Below are positions 1 to 11,587 of a stretch of DNA of 64,000 nt, piece by piece (positions within the stretch are counted from its first letter, which is position 1; each line of letters opens with the position of its first letter). The stretch is from the NCBI GenBank assembly GCA_905116865.2, contig CAJHNH020002035.1, positions 159,501 through 223,500 of the forward strand, in the 5' to 3' direction. The notes below the pieces were generated by a model, which was not told the DNA's origin, did not search any database, and was given only the letters and a program-made list of their open reading frames with translations. Origin of the DNA: Candidula unifasciata. Taxonomy: Eukaryota > Mollusca > Gastropoda > Stylommatophora > Geomitridae. The position numbers and the translations under genes are program-made.

Positions 1-155
1 GCTTTTGCCAAAGGCTGCAATATAGCCCGGCCATAAATATGGTTTAATGGCTGAACGCGGTTTCTGGGACCGCTCCACGGGTGATTCTCATCCACATGGT
101 TGCACTTTGTGTCATCGGGTGTTTATCGCTTGTGTGATGTCCTGGTGGGGTAAAA
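1..155 (-). repeat. Repeat D copy, cut by window edge
   Basis: Reverse of the unit at 1892-2052 and 5020-5215: shares GGGTGATTCTCATCCACATG, the TTTGTGTCATCGGGTG stretch and GTGATGTCCTGGTGGGGTA. It enters the window already truncated. Family unclassified. Confidence 0.7.
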
Positions 156-1891
156 GAAGATAGATAGATCCACCACTAATCTCAGCGAAGTGTTGGGGAG
201 GGAAATCGGAAATGTAAAGATCTTCAGTGTACACTTTCTAAAACATTGTATAAGCTGGTCTTCATTTTTTGTTTAATGTAGTTTTTGATGCCACTGTGCA
301 GTAATTTGCTTTAACTCCAGCGGAAAATTTTTTCTCACCCATTTTTGGTCTGTGGCTCAAGAACTTGAGTTTCACACATGTTTATTATTTCTTCAACATG
401 GCTCTCTGTTGTCAGAGTATTCTAATCACACCTGTCAGTAATAAATATTGGATCTAACACAACTGTAACATTTTGATGGAATAAAAATTGCTTTGAAAAT
501 CATAAATCTGGATGGGGGTGTGTGTGGGGGGGGGGGGGGGGGGAGCATACACACACAGACAAACATCACCTACCTGTTAAGCCAATCCAGAAAGTTGTAG
601 GGTGGGTGCTTGACTTTACAGCATCCATCAGTGCTTGCTTCAATACAGTGTGTACCGAGCTCCTGCAGTACAAATGCTGAATCAACATAACATCCTTATA
701 CTGTAAAATTATATACTTAATATCAGAACTTCAAGATATGTGCTGGGATGGGGTGGAGGGGGAGGACCCCTCAACCTCCTTACAAATGTTAAAGAAGAGT
801 GCATTTATGACGCCTAACATTCCCCCCCCCCCTCCCCCTTTACCACCTCCACCACCTTTTTCCCCCACTTTTCTATTCCTCCAGGTTATGTCATCTCTGA
901 TGGGATAAACTGAGATCCCTGAAGTTAAACAGCGCATGAGATGATGATGGTAATGACGATAGGGAGGATGATAATGATGATGAGCAGGGCTTGGTTGGCA
1001 GTACACAATGGTATGTAGTACCGGATGACTGTTTTATGCATCTTTTAGCCACACTCTAATGAACGCTTTATGGTGATTATCGACACATTTTTAGACACTT
1101 TGTAATTAGCACGGCACCTTTTCTTATATAGGAAAAAAGTCTTGATGATGATGATGATGTTCATCACAACCAAATCTGTTAACTAGTTATGCCTGCCACT
1201 ATGCTGTTGATTTGATTGATATGCCGACTGTGATGTTACAATGCGAACTGTTTTAATTAACAAACTATGCTGGTGAAAGAAACTTACGAGGTATCTCTTG
1301 CCAGATACCCTCCTTGGGCTTGGCAAAATATGGCTGCTGACCCAAAGGGTACTCGCTGGGAAGAATAAATCTTATAGCAAGTCTGAATGGGATTGCCATT
1401 TGTGTCGTTTGTAGCTACACTTAGCCAGTCCCCAGGACATGCCGCGACTGTGGAATAGACGATAATACACCTTACTGTTTTGACTTGACATTGTAATAGT
1501 AATAGAAATTGATAATAATAATAATAACTAATAATAATATGTGATTGGCAAAAAATAAAACAGAACGTTTATATATGGGAGGAAGGGGCTGGGGGTGTCG
1601 GATTCTGCTTCCAGATATGATTGGGGCCTTAAGGGTCTTAAGTTTCGTTTAATTGGGTTTATTATTACGTAATGAGTAAAAGGCAATAATGCTAGACGGC
1701 ATACTCTGTTTGAGCAAGTGGGGAGAGGTTGTGGTTGTGTCAGGGAAGATGGCAAAATGCATGAAGCAGTCACCTAACAAGGATTTTTCAATAACCAAAA
1801 GCTGCGATTTTTCATTCTTTCGTCTGAATAAAAAAGACAAACGATAGATCACACAATTTATTGCCTGGCATATGTAAGTTATGTATGTACG
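156..1891. other. No gene seen
   Basis: AT-rich intergenic sequence with the G run at 527, a C run near 824-834, GATGATGATG at 1145-1160 and ATA repeats near 1510-1540. No exon-like frame recognised. Confidence 0.6.
527..543. repeat. G homopolymer
   Basis: About 17 G following a GT-rich lead. Confidence 0.9.
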
Positions 1892-2052
1892 TTGTACCCC
1901 ACCAGGATATCACACAAGCGAAAAACAAACGATGATACAAAGTGCCACCATGCGGATGAGGATCACCCGTGGAGAGGTCCCAGAAACCCCGTTCAACTCT
2001 TCGGCCATATTTAAGGCCCGTCTATATTTAGAGCCCCCGGCAAAAGCCAGGG
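1892..2052 (+). repeat. Repeat D copy
   Basis: Starts TTGTACCCCACCAGGATATC and contains ACAAAGTGCCACCATGCGGA, GAGGATCACCCGTGGAGAGG and a GGCAAAAGCC end. Close to the copies at 5020 and 1-155. I see no clear Pol III boxes, so I do not call it tRNA-derived. Confidence 0.75.
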
Positions 2053-2460
2053 TGGATGGTCTGGCATATTTAGCTGTAACTCGTGCATACTGCTGTAGCA
2101 ATTACATAAATGAAGCAAATAAATATTTAATCTGAGGCCGACCCTTTCAAATTTGTGTAATTACCTATCAATAAACAGTTTTTAAAATGTGTGCAAGTGA
2201 AGCCCGCGTTTAAGGTTAATGTTTTGTTTATTTGAAACGTGTACATGATTTAAGTTCTATTCTGCAGTTATAAATCGTATCTTAAAGTATAGGGGAAAAC
2301 ATTTAGACTTCTTTTTCCGTAATAAATGTTTAAAACGTAAGGTACGATACTTAAGAAACATTATTAGTACTGGCCTCTACTAAGAGGTCTGAAAATGTTA
2401 TCAAGGTCAGATTTACTTACATAAAGGGGTCTTTTTTATTAACATGGATGGGGTAAAAAC

Positions 2461-2697
2461 TTCGGCGTCCGTGGCTAAGGCGCTGCGGGCAGCGTGGATT
2501 TTAATCGTAGTATGGGACGTCGCAGGTCCACCCAGCCTCAAATGGGTACCAGGATGGCTGTCCTGAGGAAGTAAAGACGGCCGGCGTAATGCTGACGACA
2601 TTACCCACCTAGTGCCGATTGGTCTGAAAAATATGGCTGCTCTTCCCATATGCCCAATGCGCCTAAAGGCGTGAAAGAGGATCTTTACTTTACTTAT
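2461..2697 (+). repeat. SINE A copy
   Basis: tRNA-like head (GGCGTCCGTGGCTAAGGCGC), middle with CCACCCAGCCTCAAATGGGT, AAGTAAAGACGGCCGGCGTA, then ACCTAGTGCCGATTGGTCTG and the family end ATCTTTACTTTACTT. About 237 bp. Confidence 0.8.
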
Positions 2698-2794
2698 GGG
2701 GTAAAAACAGAGTATTTGTACAACTCCGGTATAGGCTTATCTGGGTTTTTTTTTTTTCTGGCCTACCCTTCAACCATATTAGGCCGGATATTGC

Positions 2795-3030
2795 AGAGTA
2801 TGTGCCTTAGGCGTTGCGAACTCGCTTAGTAATGCCGGGGTGTCAGGTTTGATCCCAGCTGCGGGTCTTTCGCATTGCGCTGGTTTTGAAGGTGGTAAAA
2901 AGAAGCCTACCGTCCAGAAAGCAAAGGAAAACTACTAAACCGAAACATTCCTTGCAAAACCACAACAGCCAAGAAATGCTGAAGTTGGTTCTGCAACGTC
3001 CTGAAAGGATATGCAACTAACTAACTGTAT
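2795..3030 (+). repeat. SINE C copy
   Basis: tRNA-like head GCCTTAGGCGTTGCGAACTC with B box GGTTTGATCCC, middle GCAAAGGAAAACTACTAAAC, end GTTGGTTCTGCAACGTCCTG then AAAGGATATGCAACTAACTA. About 235 bp. Confidence 0.8.
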
Positions 3031-3034
3031 ATAG

Positions 3035-5019
3035 TGTTAGCTTCAAATCTGTATATACCAATCAGCACGTTGTGATGGGGATCAAGTGAATTCAAGACTG
3101 TCGGCAAAACACAAATGTGTGATTAACATTGTGTCCGCACAAACCACAGTTGCCACGTGAACTAAGTGAGGTAATGATAAAGTGAAGGTAAAGTCGGAGA
3201 GAACCAGCGTCTTGAACCACGGCATAAAGTGCATCTGCACAGTACGGACAGCTGATAAGAAAACGCCTGTGTCGCCGTCCGCCGTAACTCTGTAGCTACA
3301 GCGACGTTTCCTACCATACCCCAGAGTGTCACTGTACCCATTTCCTAGAAGCTGACTGAATTCAGGGCGTCCGTCCGCACGTAATGGCCTCTGTGGCGAT
3401 GCTACAGCGACGGTTCCTCCATTTACCGTAAACATAGACCTTTTCATGGTAGAATGTTTAAGTTTCCTATTCAGTAATCATGCTTATAGAATCCATAATC
3501 CAACCCCCCCCCCCCCCCCAACCTCCCCTATATAAACGTTATCCTTTATGCATTTGTTTATAGATTATTTATTGTTGCCATTCACATATTATTATTAGTT
3601 ATTATTATTATCAATTTCTATTACTGTTACGATGTCAGGTGAAGTTGGCAAAATATCAAACTGCACCCGTTTTGGGGGTAATCTGTGCGAGAAACTACGT
3701 AGCGCGTATTTTGAAAAGTAAAGTGGATTATCATGTGCTGCCAAAATGCTTTATTAGTCAGACAAAGATCAAAGAAAATTCGCCCGTGTAAGAAAATAGA
3801 AGCATCTGTGCAGTTTTAAATTATGAAATTGTAAGGACACAGAAATCTAAGACCACATACAACAACTTGTGTACATGAGTTCTCAAAATATTGTCTGAGG
3901 GTACAACTTTTGCAACGAACTTACATCAGTTATGGGGATAGGGACAGCACTGAAGTGGCGACATTTGTAAGTGTAAATTAATTGATTGTTCTAACAGAAC
4001 TAGATGGTTGTAAAAGAACGGGTCGCTATTTGTGATTCCTTGCAACCTGTGCACTGTCGGGGGGCATGTCAGCTTTCGCGGACATCCAGAGAGTCTCAGA
4101 AGTCACAGTGGAGTGTTATACCACATGACTGACTTCCACAGAGCGACCACAATAGCAGATGCATTATGAAAATAAAGCAGGGGACAGCAACCAGTGGCAG
4201 AGATCATATAATCCGGCAACATAAAGAGCACTAAACTAGCCAGTCAGCACTAAGATGGCGGCCCTACAAACAACACGCAGAAAACCTAGAAAACAGACAC
4301 TACACGGGGGTTACAACACTAAGAAACACACAATGAGCAGGAACAGGAGCCAAAATTATAACTAATGTCATCTAGGAGAGGTTAGCTTCCTAGGTAGCGG
4401 TTAAGCTTGGCCAATTCAAATTAAGGATGATGATGATGATGAAGTGTTATATACGGCTTAGAAGTCCAAATCATTACGCTAACGACATGATGGGAAGTGA
4501 CGGAAAGACCAGGGAGGGGGAGACAACCTAACTAGTAGCCAGCAGTAAGACAACATGTCATGGTAGCTTAGACGACCTTGTACACATGTGCTCTGACCCT
4601 GTCCCCCGTCTCTTGAACACTGACACAGCACTAATGAATTGTGTCATATATCACGCTAATCACATTCATTTCACTAAACATTTAATTGTATTCATATCAA
4701 ATCGACATGAGAATGCAAATCAGACCCTCGATTGGAATTCGAACACATAACCAACTAGTCGGGAGGCAACAGTTCTAATCATTTTGCTACCACAGCTCGA
4801 CGGGTGATATCAATGCTAAGATTTGTGCTGACAGACGTGGTGGAACATCATGCTTCTTTTCATCTCATTCTACATGTTTCAATTCTAGTGCCGACACCTA
4901 ACTAGAAATATTAAAAAGTAACACAGGCGGCGATTTTTCTAATGTTTAGGTTAGTTCTCAACCAGTGCCTAAATTTCCCAGGGGATTCGTGCCCTCTCCT
5001 GTAAGTAGTAAGTAAGTAA
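3035..5019. other. No gene seen
   Basis: A minus-strand frame at 3082-3447 (121 aa) matches nothing I know and contains a short internal duplication (CTACAGCGACG at two sites). C run at 3505-3519, GAT microsatellite at 4427-4442 and a tRNA-like head at 4690-4805. Confidence 0.5.
4690..4805 (-). repeat. tRNA-like SINE head, family unassigned
   Basis: On the minus strand, CTGTGGTAGCAAAATGATTA (A box) and GTGTTCGAATTCC (B box) at tRNA-like spacing. The body resembles none of families A-F. Confidence 0.5.
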
Positions 5020-5215
5020 GTTGTACCCCACCAGGACATCACGCAGAGCAATAAAACACCCGGTGACACAAAGTGCCACCATGCGGATGAGGATCACCCG
5101 TGGAGAGGTCCCAGAAGCTGCGTTTAGCCGTCATGCTATATTGCGGCCCCGGCAAAAACCGGGGTGGAGCTTCAAATTAACGAAAAAATTGGGTCCTAAA
5201 TGGGGAGAACCACCT
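5020..5215 (+). repeat. Repeat D copy
   Basis: GTTGTACCCCACCAGGACAT start, ACAAAGTGCCACCATGCGGA core, extending into a TTCAAATTAACGAAAAA end shared with the copy at 42083. Preceded by a short TAAG tandem (5005-5020). Confidence 0.75.
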
Positions 5216-6764
5216 CATTTTAGTGTGCCTACTTTATACCTTTCCCGGTGGAAATTTGCTAAGTTTGATGTGGCGCTCCCCCCCCCCCCCTCTCCCCAGC
5301 AGACGACACTTTGTCAACCTGCTGCAACTAGCTCCAAAATATTGTAGCGCGAAAGCGCAAGATATCAATGTGAAGCGGTATCTCCGCTTCTACAGCTACA
5401 AGAACAAAATATAGACACTCTGTTTAAATGCAGAGCCAGATTTCGCCTGCAGTTATAAAAAAAGGAAGAAGAAAAACATTAACATAGGCGTCTCGTTTAA
5501 CGTTCATACATTAAGCAAAAGGTTTCATTTACTCAACTTTATAAGAACTTTCATGTATGGCTACGTTGTGACAATTATGTATGCAATGTTGGTAGTTCAG
5601 AATAATTTGACTATTACGGTTAATTTTGAAATGTTTTCTTTAAAATGAAATTTCATTGCATGGAAATTGTGCAGTTGTTTAGATATCTCTTTACATTACA
5701 CTCCCTTATTATCTACCCCCTCTTCCTCAGCTCCGTAATACTACTTCTAATCACAATTAATTTGTAGGACATCCGGTACAGTAGACCTACAAAGTTCAGC
5801 TACAGAAAATTATTCTGATAACGGCTCTGCAAGTTAGAAAGGCGCAAGTCAGAATGCTTCGAAACTACCGTCAGTTATGGCGGATCGGGACCAAACAAAG
5901 TTCTACAAATAACCTAATTTCTGGCTGATCATGATAAAACAATGTTCTACAAATAACCTCTTTTTCTGACAGTCCGGGATAAAACAAAGTTCTACAAACA
6001 AGCAACTATGTATGATGAATAAAATAGGTTGCCTATCCTTCAGAGATCATATCAAAATAATGTACTTAATTAAAACATAATATTAACAAGACTTGTGTCA
6101 ACTTTATTGATTAAACAGTTAAAAAAAAATTGAAAGGTTTGTGAAAGATGTTATGCGTTGAATGAGTATGTAATTATGGAAAATAATATTTAAACTTACA
6201 TGCCAAATTAAAGAACACAGCACTTAAACAAATGGAAATCCACATTTCAAATCTGACACAAGTGATTCAAACCTTCCTCTGAGGAACCCGGCGCGCAGAT
6301 AACGTGCAATTATTTTGTAGCTACCATAATGAGATAGAATGTACTGTGGTCTATAACAGTTATTGGTTATCGTTTGATTGAAAACAACAGATAGGCATTA
6401 CACATATGATAGCTAACGTAAAAGTTGAAAACAGACGAATATTCTTTTATCATTCAAGGCTAAAAAAAAAAAAAATGTTTCAATGTGTCACTAAAAATGC
6501 TTCACGAAGAGACTGGAAATTCAATTGTACGGATATGATCAACATTTCTATCCAGAACCTTATTACCGGGTTTTGGAAGGGGTAAGAGGCAGATCAAGAA
6601 CGACCCGGCTACAGAATATGGCTGACTGGACAGTGCTGAGACATGAAAGCATCAGGCTTGTATGGCCGACAGAGGTTCATTGTTCATTTAAAGATCATCT
6701 GCATAGCACATCAGACATGACCATAAGTACCCATGTCTCCTTCTGAGTATGTCTCCAAGTGTTT
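5216..6764. other. No gene seen
   Basis: AT-rich; C run at 5279-5290 and the small tandem at 5880-6003. Otherwise nothing. Confidence 0.6.
5880..6003. repeat. Diverged tandem repeat, 3 units of about 45-55 bp
   Basis: AACAAAGTTCTACAAATAAC recurs three times with CTGR-like spacers. Confidence 0.7.
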
Positions 6765-7000
6765 TTAGGCTAACAAAATTTTAACACTTGGTCATTGTTC
6801 ATTGTTCCTTTAAATATCAACTTCATGGCATTGATGATGTCTCTCCTTTCCAAAGATGGCCCATTCATGATAGTCGCACTGCCAGCCATGATGTCTGCTC
6901 TTTCATTACCTTTCACACCAAGAGTACCATGTACTTTCCTCCCATAACAACCCTGGAAGGGGAGTTGCCGTGGCGTAGCGGCTAGACGCTCGCGTGCGGA
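6765..7000 (-). mobile_element. Non-LTR retrotransposon fragment, RNase H-like
   Basis: Minus-strand translation contains VHGTLGVKGNERADIMAGSA, matching the GHxGVKGNERAD motif of retrotransposon-encoded RNase H, then SLERRDIINAMKLIF. RNase H domains occur in I-type LINEs. Decayed and isolated; SINE A overlaps its upstream end. A short diverged duplicate of its 3' part lies at 6680-6725. Confidence 0.65.
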
Positions 7001-7232
7001 TCGGAAGGTCGTGAGTTCGCTCCTTGGCAAAGCCGGACTTTTTTTGGGTTCAAAATTGACCTTGACTCTCAGGTCGACCCAGGCTTGAATTGGTACCGGG
7101 TGCAGTCCCGGAAAGTAAAGGCGGTCGGCGTGATGCTGACCAAATTACCCATATTTTGCCAATTGTTCTATAAAAAAAAGGTCTGGCCCTATATGCCCTA
7201 GGGCGCGGAAAAAGGACCTTTACTTTACTTAC
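6956..7232 (+). repeat. SINE A copy, near full length
   Basis: Best head in the window: A-box-like TGGCGTAGCGGCTAGACGC and B-box-like GAGTTCGCTCC, so the Pol III promoter is tRNA-related. The body carries CTCAGGTCGACCCAGGCTTG and GGAAAGTAAAGGCGGTCGGC; the tail is ACCTTTACTTTACTT. About 277 bp. Confidence 0.85.
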
Positions 7233-7236
7233 TATC

Positions 7237-7370
7237 ATGTATATGCCAAGAATTGTGGTTGGTGGTCATAACATAAACAACCTGCGTTATGTTGATGACA
7301 CCGTCTTGACAGTGACATGTCAGAAAGAACTACAGGAATTGGTAGATACGGTGGTGGTAGAAAATGATAA
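7237..7370 (+). mobile_element. LINE reverse transcriptase fragment (YVDD box)
   Basis: VGGHNINNLRYVDDTVLTVT followed by CQKELQELVDTVV: the catalytic F/YxDD motif of reverse transcriptase and its downstream helix. About 45 residues survive. Confidence 0.75.
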
Positions 7371-7777
7371 AATATTTCGTGTTTCTTCGTGTCTAATCTT
7401 TGTGTCGTGTCCTAGGATGAGACTGTTTATCCCCTCCTGTATGATGGTTTCATCTACCTACGACCGAAGTGTCGCTCTTGTTCGATAATTCAACAGGATA
7501 CATTTAAAATTCCCTAAGTCAGCCTTGTAAAAAGTTGTAATTATGGCACTCCAGACTGGTACACAAGAAGTTATCCCAAAATTACCAGCTGGTCTAGGCT
7601 GATAAAGGTGGCTGGTGCTTCGAAGGGTCACAATAAATGTCAACCACATTAAGTAAACTAGATTTGAACCCACGGCTTTTGTTCTGGTACTAAGCAACGG
7701 TGCGCATTACCGGTGCTTTAATTAGGCATTTTTTCGTGCTACTATAATAAACATTTTGTGGTGTGTTAAAAATTTCG

Positions 7778-8000
7778 TATCCTTTACAGGACGTTGCAGA
7801 ACCAACCCCAGCATTTTTGGGCTGTTGTTTTTCTAGGCAAAGTTTACTTTCAATAATTTGTCATTGCTTTTGACCGGTCTGCTTTCGGTACCACTGTCGA
7901 AACCAACGCAAGGCGCATCGTCCTCAGCTGGGATCAAACCCAGCACCCGGTCATTACAAAGCTTGTTCGCAACGCCTGAGCCAAAGACGCCGACTTGTAT
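7778..8000 (-). repeat. SINE C copy, reverse, near full length
   Basis: Reads on the minus strand from GCCTGAGCC/GTTCGCAACG (head) via GGGATCAAACCCAGCACC (B box) to CAGGACGTTGCAGAACCAAC (end). A short TA repeat follows at 8047-8060. Confidence 0.8.
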
Positions 8001-8045
8001 GTACCGGCGACTTTTACTGTGTACCGGCGTTTTTTTAGACACTGA

Positions 8046-8587
8046 GTATATATATATATATGCAAGTTTGATTAGAGAAAACAAAGTCATATTTTAAAAA
8101 GAAAGAAAAAAAAAGCGTAACCTCAAAAACAAAAAATTCTTTTCGTCCCTGCTCAAACTAGTGTATTTTTTTCGTTAGGCGAACAAAGCTTCGAAATTGA
8201 CTGCGTATTTAAACGACCTTATGGATTCCCTGATTATCAATATTTGTTTTACTACTATAACAAAAAGTAAAGTGACTTCTCATCTTCCAGTTCAATGTGT
8301 TTAAAATATGACTACTTCAATTATTAGAGCGTAGTTCACAGCGCCCGAAAGCGGCGGTGATAAGTACTACATACATCGACTTCACACCTTGATGGTACAC
8401 AGTGGGTCGTATCAGTCAGTATGTACTCTACATTATCAGTTGTCCTGTTATCTTGTATTATCTTCATGGAGCAAGTTATCGGTCAGTACACACTAAATAT
8501 GAAGATCGTTCAAGCACGAAAAACGTGTACATCCCCAGCGGTTTGGTCATTTGGGATACAATTTTGACTTAAAACTTTAAATGCATA
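8046..8587. other. No gene seen
   Basis: TA microsatellite at 8047-8060, then AT-rich unique sequence. Confidence 0.6.
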
Positions 8588-8850
8588 CCCAACCCTGTCC
8601 GGACCGGGAGCCGCCGTCGAGTGGGCCTGACCATCCGAAGGTCCTGAGTTCAGGTCCTGGCTGAGCAGACTTTAACAAAAAATGACCTTGGCTCCTAGGT
8701 CCCCACAGTCCATATGGGTACCAGATAAAGTCATGGGAAATAAAGGCGACCGGTGTGATGTTGACCATATCATCCACCGAATACCGATTAGTCTATAAAA
8801 TATAGGTATAGCCCTATATGCCCAGTATGTATGAAGGCATTAAAAGGGTC
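8588..8850 (+). repeat. SINE A copy
   Basis: Diverged head (GAGTTCAGGTCCTGG keeps a B-box shape) and well-kept body: CTTGGCTCCTAGGTCC, GGAAATAAAGGCGACCGGTG, GCCCTATATGCCCAG. Lacks the final TTTACTT tail. Confidence 0.75.
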
Positions 8851-8852
8851 CA

Positions 8853-9015
8853 ATTGTGTGCGGAATAGGGCCTTCAGGTTACTTTATAACCGTCAGGAGC
8901 TCCGATATAACCTCACGGTTAAAATGTGTTTATGGGATTTGTACCTGGGGGATTCTCATCCGAACGGTGTTCATTTTCCGGGTATTAATCGCTCAGTGCA
9001 AGGTCCTAATGGAGT
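8853..9015 (-). repeat. Repeat D copy, diverged
   Basis: Matches the reverse of the family around GGGGGATTCTCATCCGAACG and CGGGTATTAATCGCTC. It abuts the 3' end of the SINE A copy at 8588-8850. Confidence 0.6.
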
Positions 9016-9524
9016 TCAAATTCATTCGTTCATTCAGTTAAAACTCTTGATGCTGTCAGTTTCAAGGAACGCCATGTCTGCTAGTGTACTAAACGAATCA
9101 ACTGCACTCTGGGCGTTTCCACACATGTGTCCCCTCCGTCAGAAACCAAACGAGTTGCCATACTGGTGATGCCAGTTACAACCAGTTTAAAAAGTTCGCC
9201 CATCTTCTCCCCTCCATGTTCAAAACCGCTCAAATCTGCTGCTCACTCCCCGCTGAATTAGTCTCTAGATGTGTGTAGATGCTTCGCGTTCTTAGCTCTC
9301 AATTGTGAACCCAGACTTTGACGTTGTGTGCTCTTGTACTGTTTACGTGTGGCTATTACATATAATCATTATATCGTATGACAGAAGAACAATGTCTGCT
9401 TTCTTACGTCGTAACAATTTAAAAAAAAAATGCATGCAATGGAAATTTGTCAAGTATTAGCTTTGTAAAAATGGGACCACATAGGATAGGATATCAAAAT
9501 GTTTAATCAACCACCTCCACACTG

Positions 9525-9640
9525 AACTGCAAGTTACTTTGTAACCGTAAAGGGAGAGGGGCATAATATAGCTGTATTATATGTCTGAATGGGATTTAAA
9601 AGTGTTTGATTCTCACCTTTGAGGTGTTAATATACGGACA
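9525..9640 (-). repeat. Repeat D fragment, weak
   Basis: Shares AAGTTACTTTGTAACCGT and the TGGGATTT...GATTCTCA pattern with 8853-9015. Heavily diverged. Confidence 0.4.
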
Positions 9641-9711
9641 ACAATCCTGGAGAGATCAACGAACTTCCACAAACACCAGCAGAAAGAATATCGCAGCAGT
9701 AGTAATCAGCA

Positions 9712-9830
9712 AAGTGGCCTGCGAGATGCTGACAACATCACCCACCAAGTGCCGATCATTCTAATAAAATTTAGGTTTAGCCCTATATGCCTATAAAACG
9801 TGAAAAATGCTCCTTTACTTTGCTTAGTCC
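9712..9830 (+). repeat. SINE A 3' half
   Basis: Begins within the body (GTGGCCTGCGAGATGCTGAC) and runs through CACCAAGTGCCGATC to GCCCTATATGCC and CTCCTTTACTTTGCTT. 5'-truncated. Confidence 0.75.
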
Positions 9831-10939
9831 TCGTCAAAGACAACTCGGTGAGAGGGAGGAGAATACGTTTAAAAAGAAAGGTAGATACACTTACCTAAGA
9901 TAATGATAATTCTACTCCAGAGAATGAATCCTTCGTCGAAGAAAATGTCGAGTATTTTCTTTTTCGTGTGAAATGAGAGGTTGCTGAGTCACTTCTTGTG
10001 AGTTCAGTTCGGGGAAGACTTGGCTATTCAAGGCCCCAGGTATGAAAATATCAATAAGCTCCTTTATGTCAACTCCGTGGCATTGTCCGGGGCACTATGG
10101 GTTTACTCTCTCTCTCCCTCTTTCTCTCTATCTATCTCTCTCTATCTCACATTAGCCAGACATAATAAAGCAAGAAGCTTAAGATGACTACTCATACATG
10201 ACTTTTTCTGACACGGAACGCAGAAACCAGTCAGGTCTTCAATCTCCCAGGTGACCACAACTGTCCACTCACACATGTGGACTATGGAAACCTGCACACA
10301 ACAGAAGTCACGCTGTAACCGCCTTGGTTGTTCTCAGGTAGTTGTCCTCGGCTATCGTGGTAAAAAGCAGGTGAGTTGTGTTTCTATGTCTGAGTCGACG
10401 TTTTACTGCTTGTTAAAATTGGACACTAGTTTGACTTGACACACACACTGGCAGCCACGGAGAAAACAGGTGTCCACCCTGCAAGTTCAACAGTAGAACC
10501 ATCAGACTTGTGAGTAGATATTACTTCTGAGCATGGTCGGTCAACACACATAAACAACATTGTGAAGAGGGGAGGGGGGGGGCTCTCAAACCCTAACAAA
10601 CTGTCTAGATGGGGTAAGGCCCCCGCCCCCCCCCCCAAGGCTAAGATTTGTTTAAGTACTTACTGTAACCACTACCACCACAACGACCACCACCAACACT
10701 ACTATTGCTGCTGTTGATACCGTTGCTGCTGCTGCTACTTGTACAAACAAAATCTTTAAAAGAGAACTTATATACGTGGTTTCAGGGACAGCTTATCTGC
10801 TTACAAATTTGTTCTTGGGGTCCCTAATTTTAACCCCCCCCCCCCAATATATATATATATATTCAATGCTATAATATTTACACTTTTTAATTTTTCATAA
10901 ATAGTTGAAAATTATTCTATGTATATTTTTTAATGGGTG

Positions 10940-10982
<43 letters not shown>

Positions 10983-11166
10983 GAGAGAACGGGGGGGGGG
11001 AGTTGGGGGTGGGGGCGGTGTCCGCAACAGTTTCTCGTCGTCAGTCCACAGGAAAAGTAAAGTTGACAAAAATTACCTACCATGTCGCTAGAAGCGACAA
11101 AAGCATGATCTTTGTTTTCGCGGTACGCAGTACTGGCACTGATAACATCTTCCCTGTCCATTTTTG
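9831..11166. other. No gene seen; simple repeats
   Basis: CT-rich microsatellite at 10108-10150, C runs near 10621-10636 and 10833-10843, CAC/GCT-rich stretch at 10675-10740 and the GA tract. No exon recognised. Confidence 0.6.
10943..11000. repeat. GA microsatellite followed by G run
   Basis: About 20 GA units (10943-10988), then a 10-nt G run. The surrounding reading frames are artefacts. Confidence 0.95.
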
Positions 11167-11379
11167 CCCGGCTCTCTAGCGTAGTTGGCTAAATTGGATT
11201 GCGCAGAGACCGGGTGACAAACTCCTTGTGGTCCGGGTTCAATCCCGGGGGTAGGCAGGAAAGCCACATTTCTTCCAGATTTACGGTATTTACAATGGAA
11301 TCAAGGCCGAAAGGTTGCGATATCCATAATACCGAGCCTAAGGGTTAACAACTTATGGCTTCTGGATACTAAAACAAAC
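11167..11379 (+). repeat. SINE E, full length (213 bp), tRNA-derived
   Basis: The head is strikingly tRNA-like: TAGCGTAGTTGGCTAAATTG (A box) and GGTCCGGGTTCAATCCCGGG (near-perfect B box and T arm, one stem mismatch). Body: TTTACGGTATTTACAATGGA, GGTTGCGATATCCATAATAC; end TTCTGGATACTAAAAC. Matches the copy at 29041-29254 over its whole length. Confidence 0.85.
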
Positions 11380-11587
11380 ACCCGGATCAATCGACAAGAA
11401 CAGAAAGAAATGTAATTATACCTCTTTACCTAATTTGTAGACGAGAACCAGCTTAATTGATTTTAAAAACCCATCCTTATTGGTTATTTTGTAGCTGTCA
11501 GGTACACAGTGTAAGAAAGTGAACTGTTGAAAATTATTTATGGTATTTCCCCATACCTGAATTCTTACCCAGATAGTTTCTCTTGTA

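Noticed and set aside
10895..11179. Arg-Glu or Ser-Leu repeat proteins
   Set aside because: GA microsatellite read on either strand.
11167..11250. Functional tRNA gene
   Set aside because: Has A and B boxes and a T arm with one mismatch, but no proper acceptor stem or anticodon arm, and it continues into a SINE body repeated at 29041.
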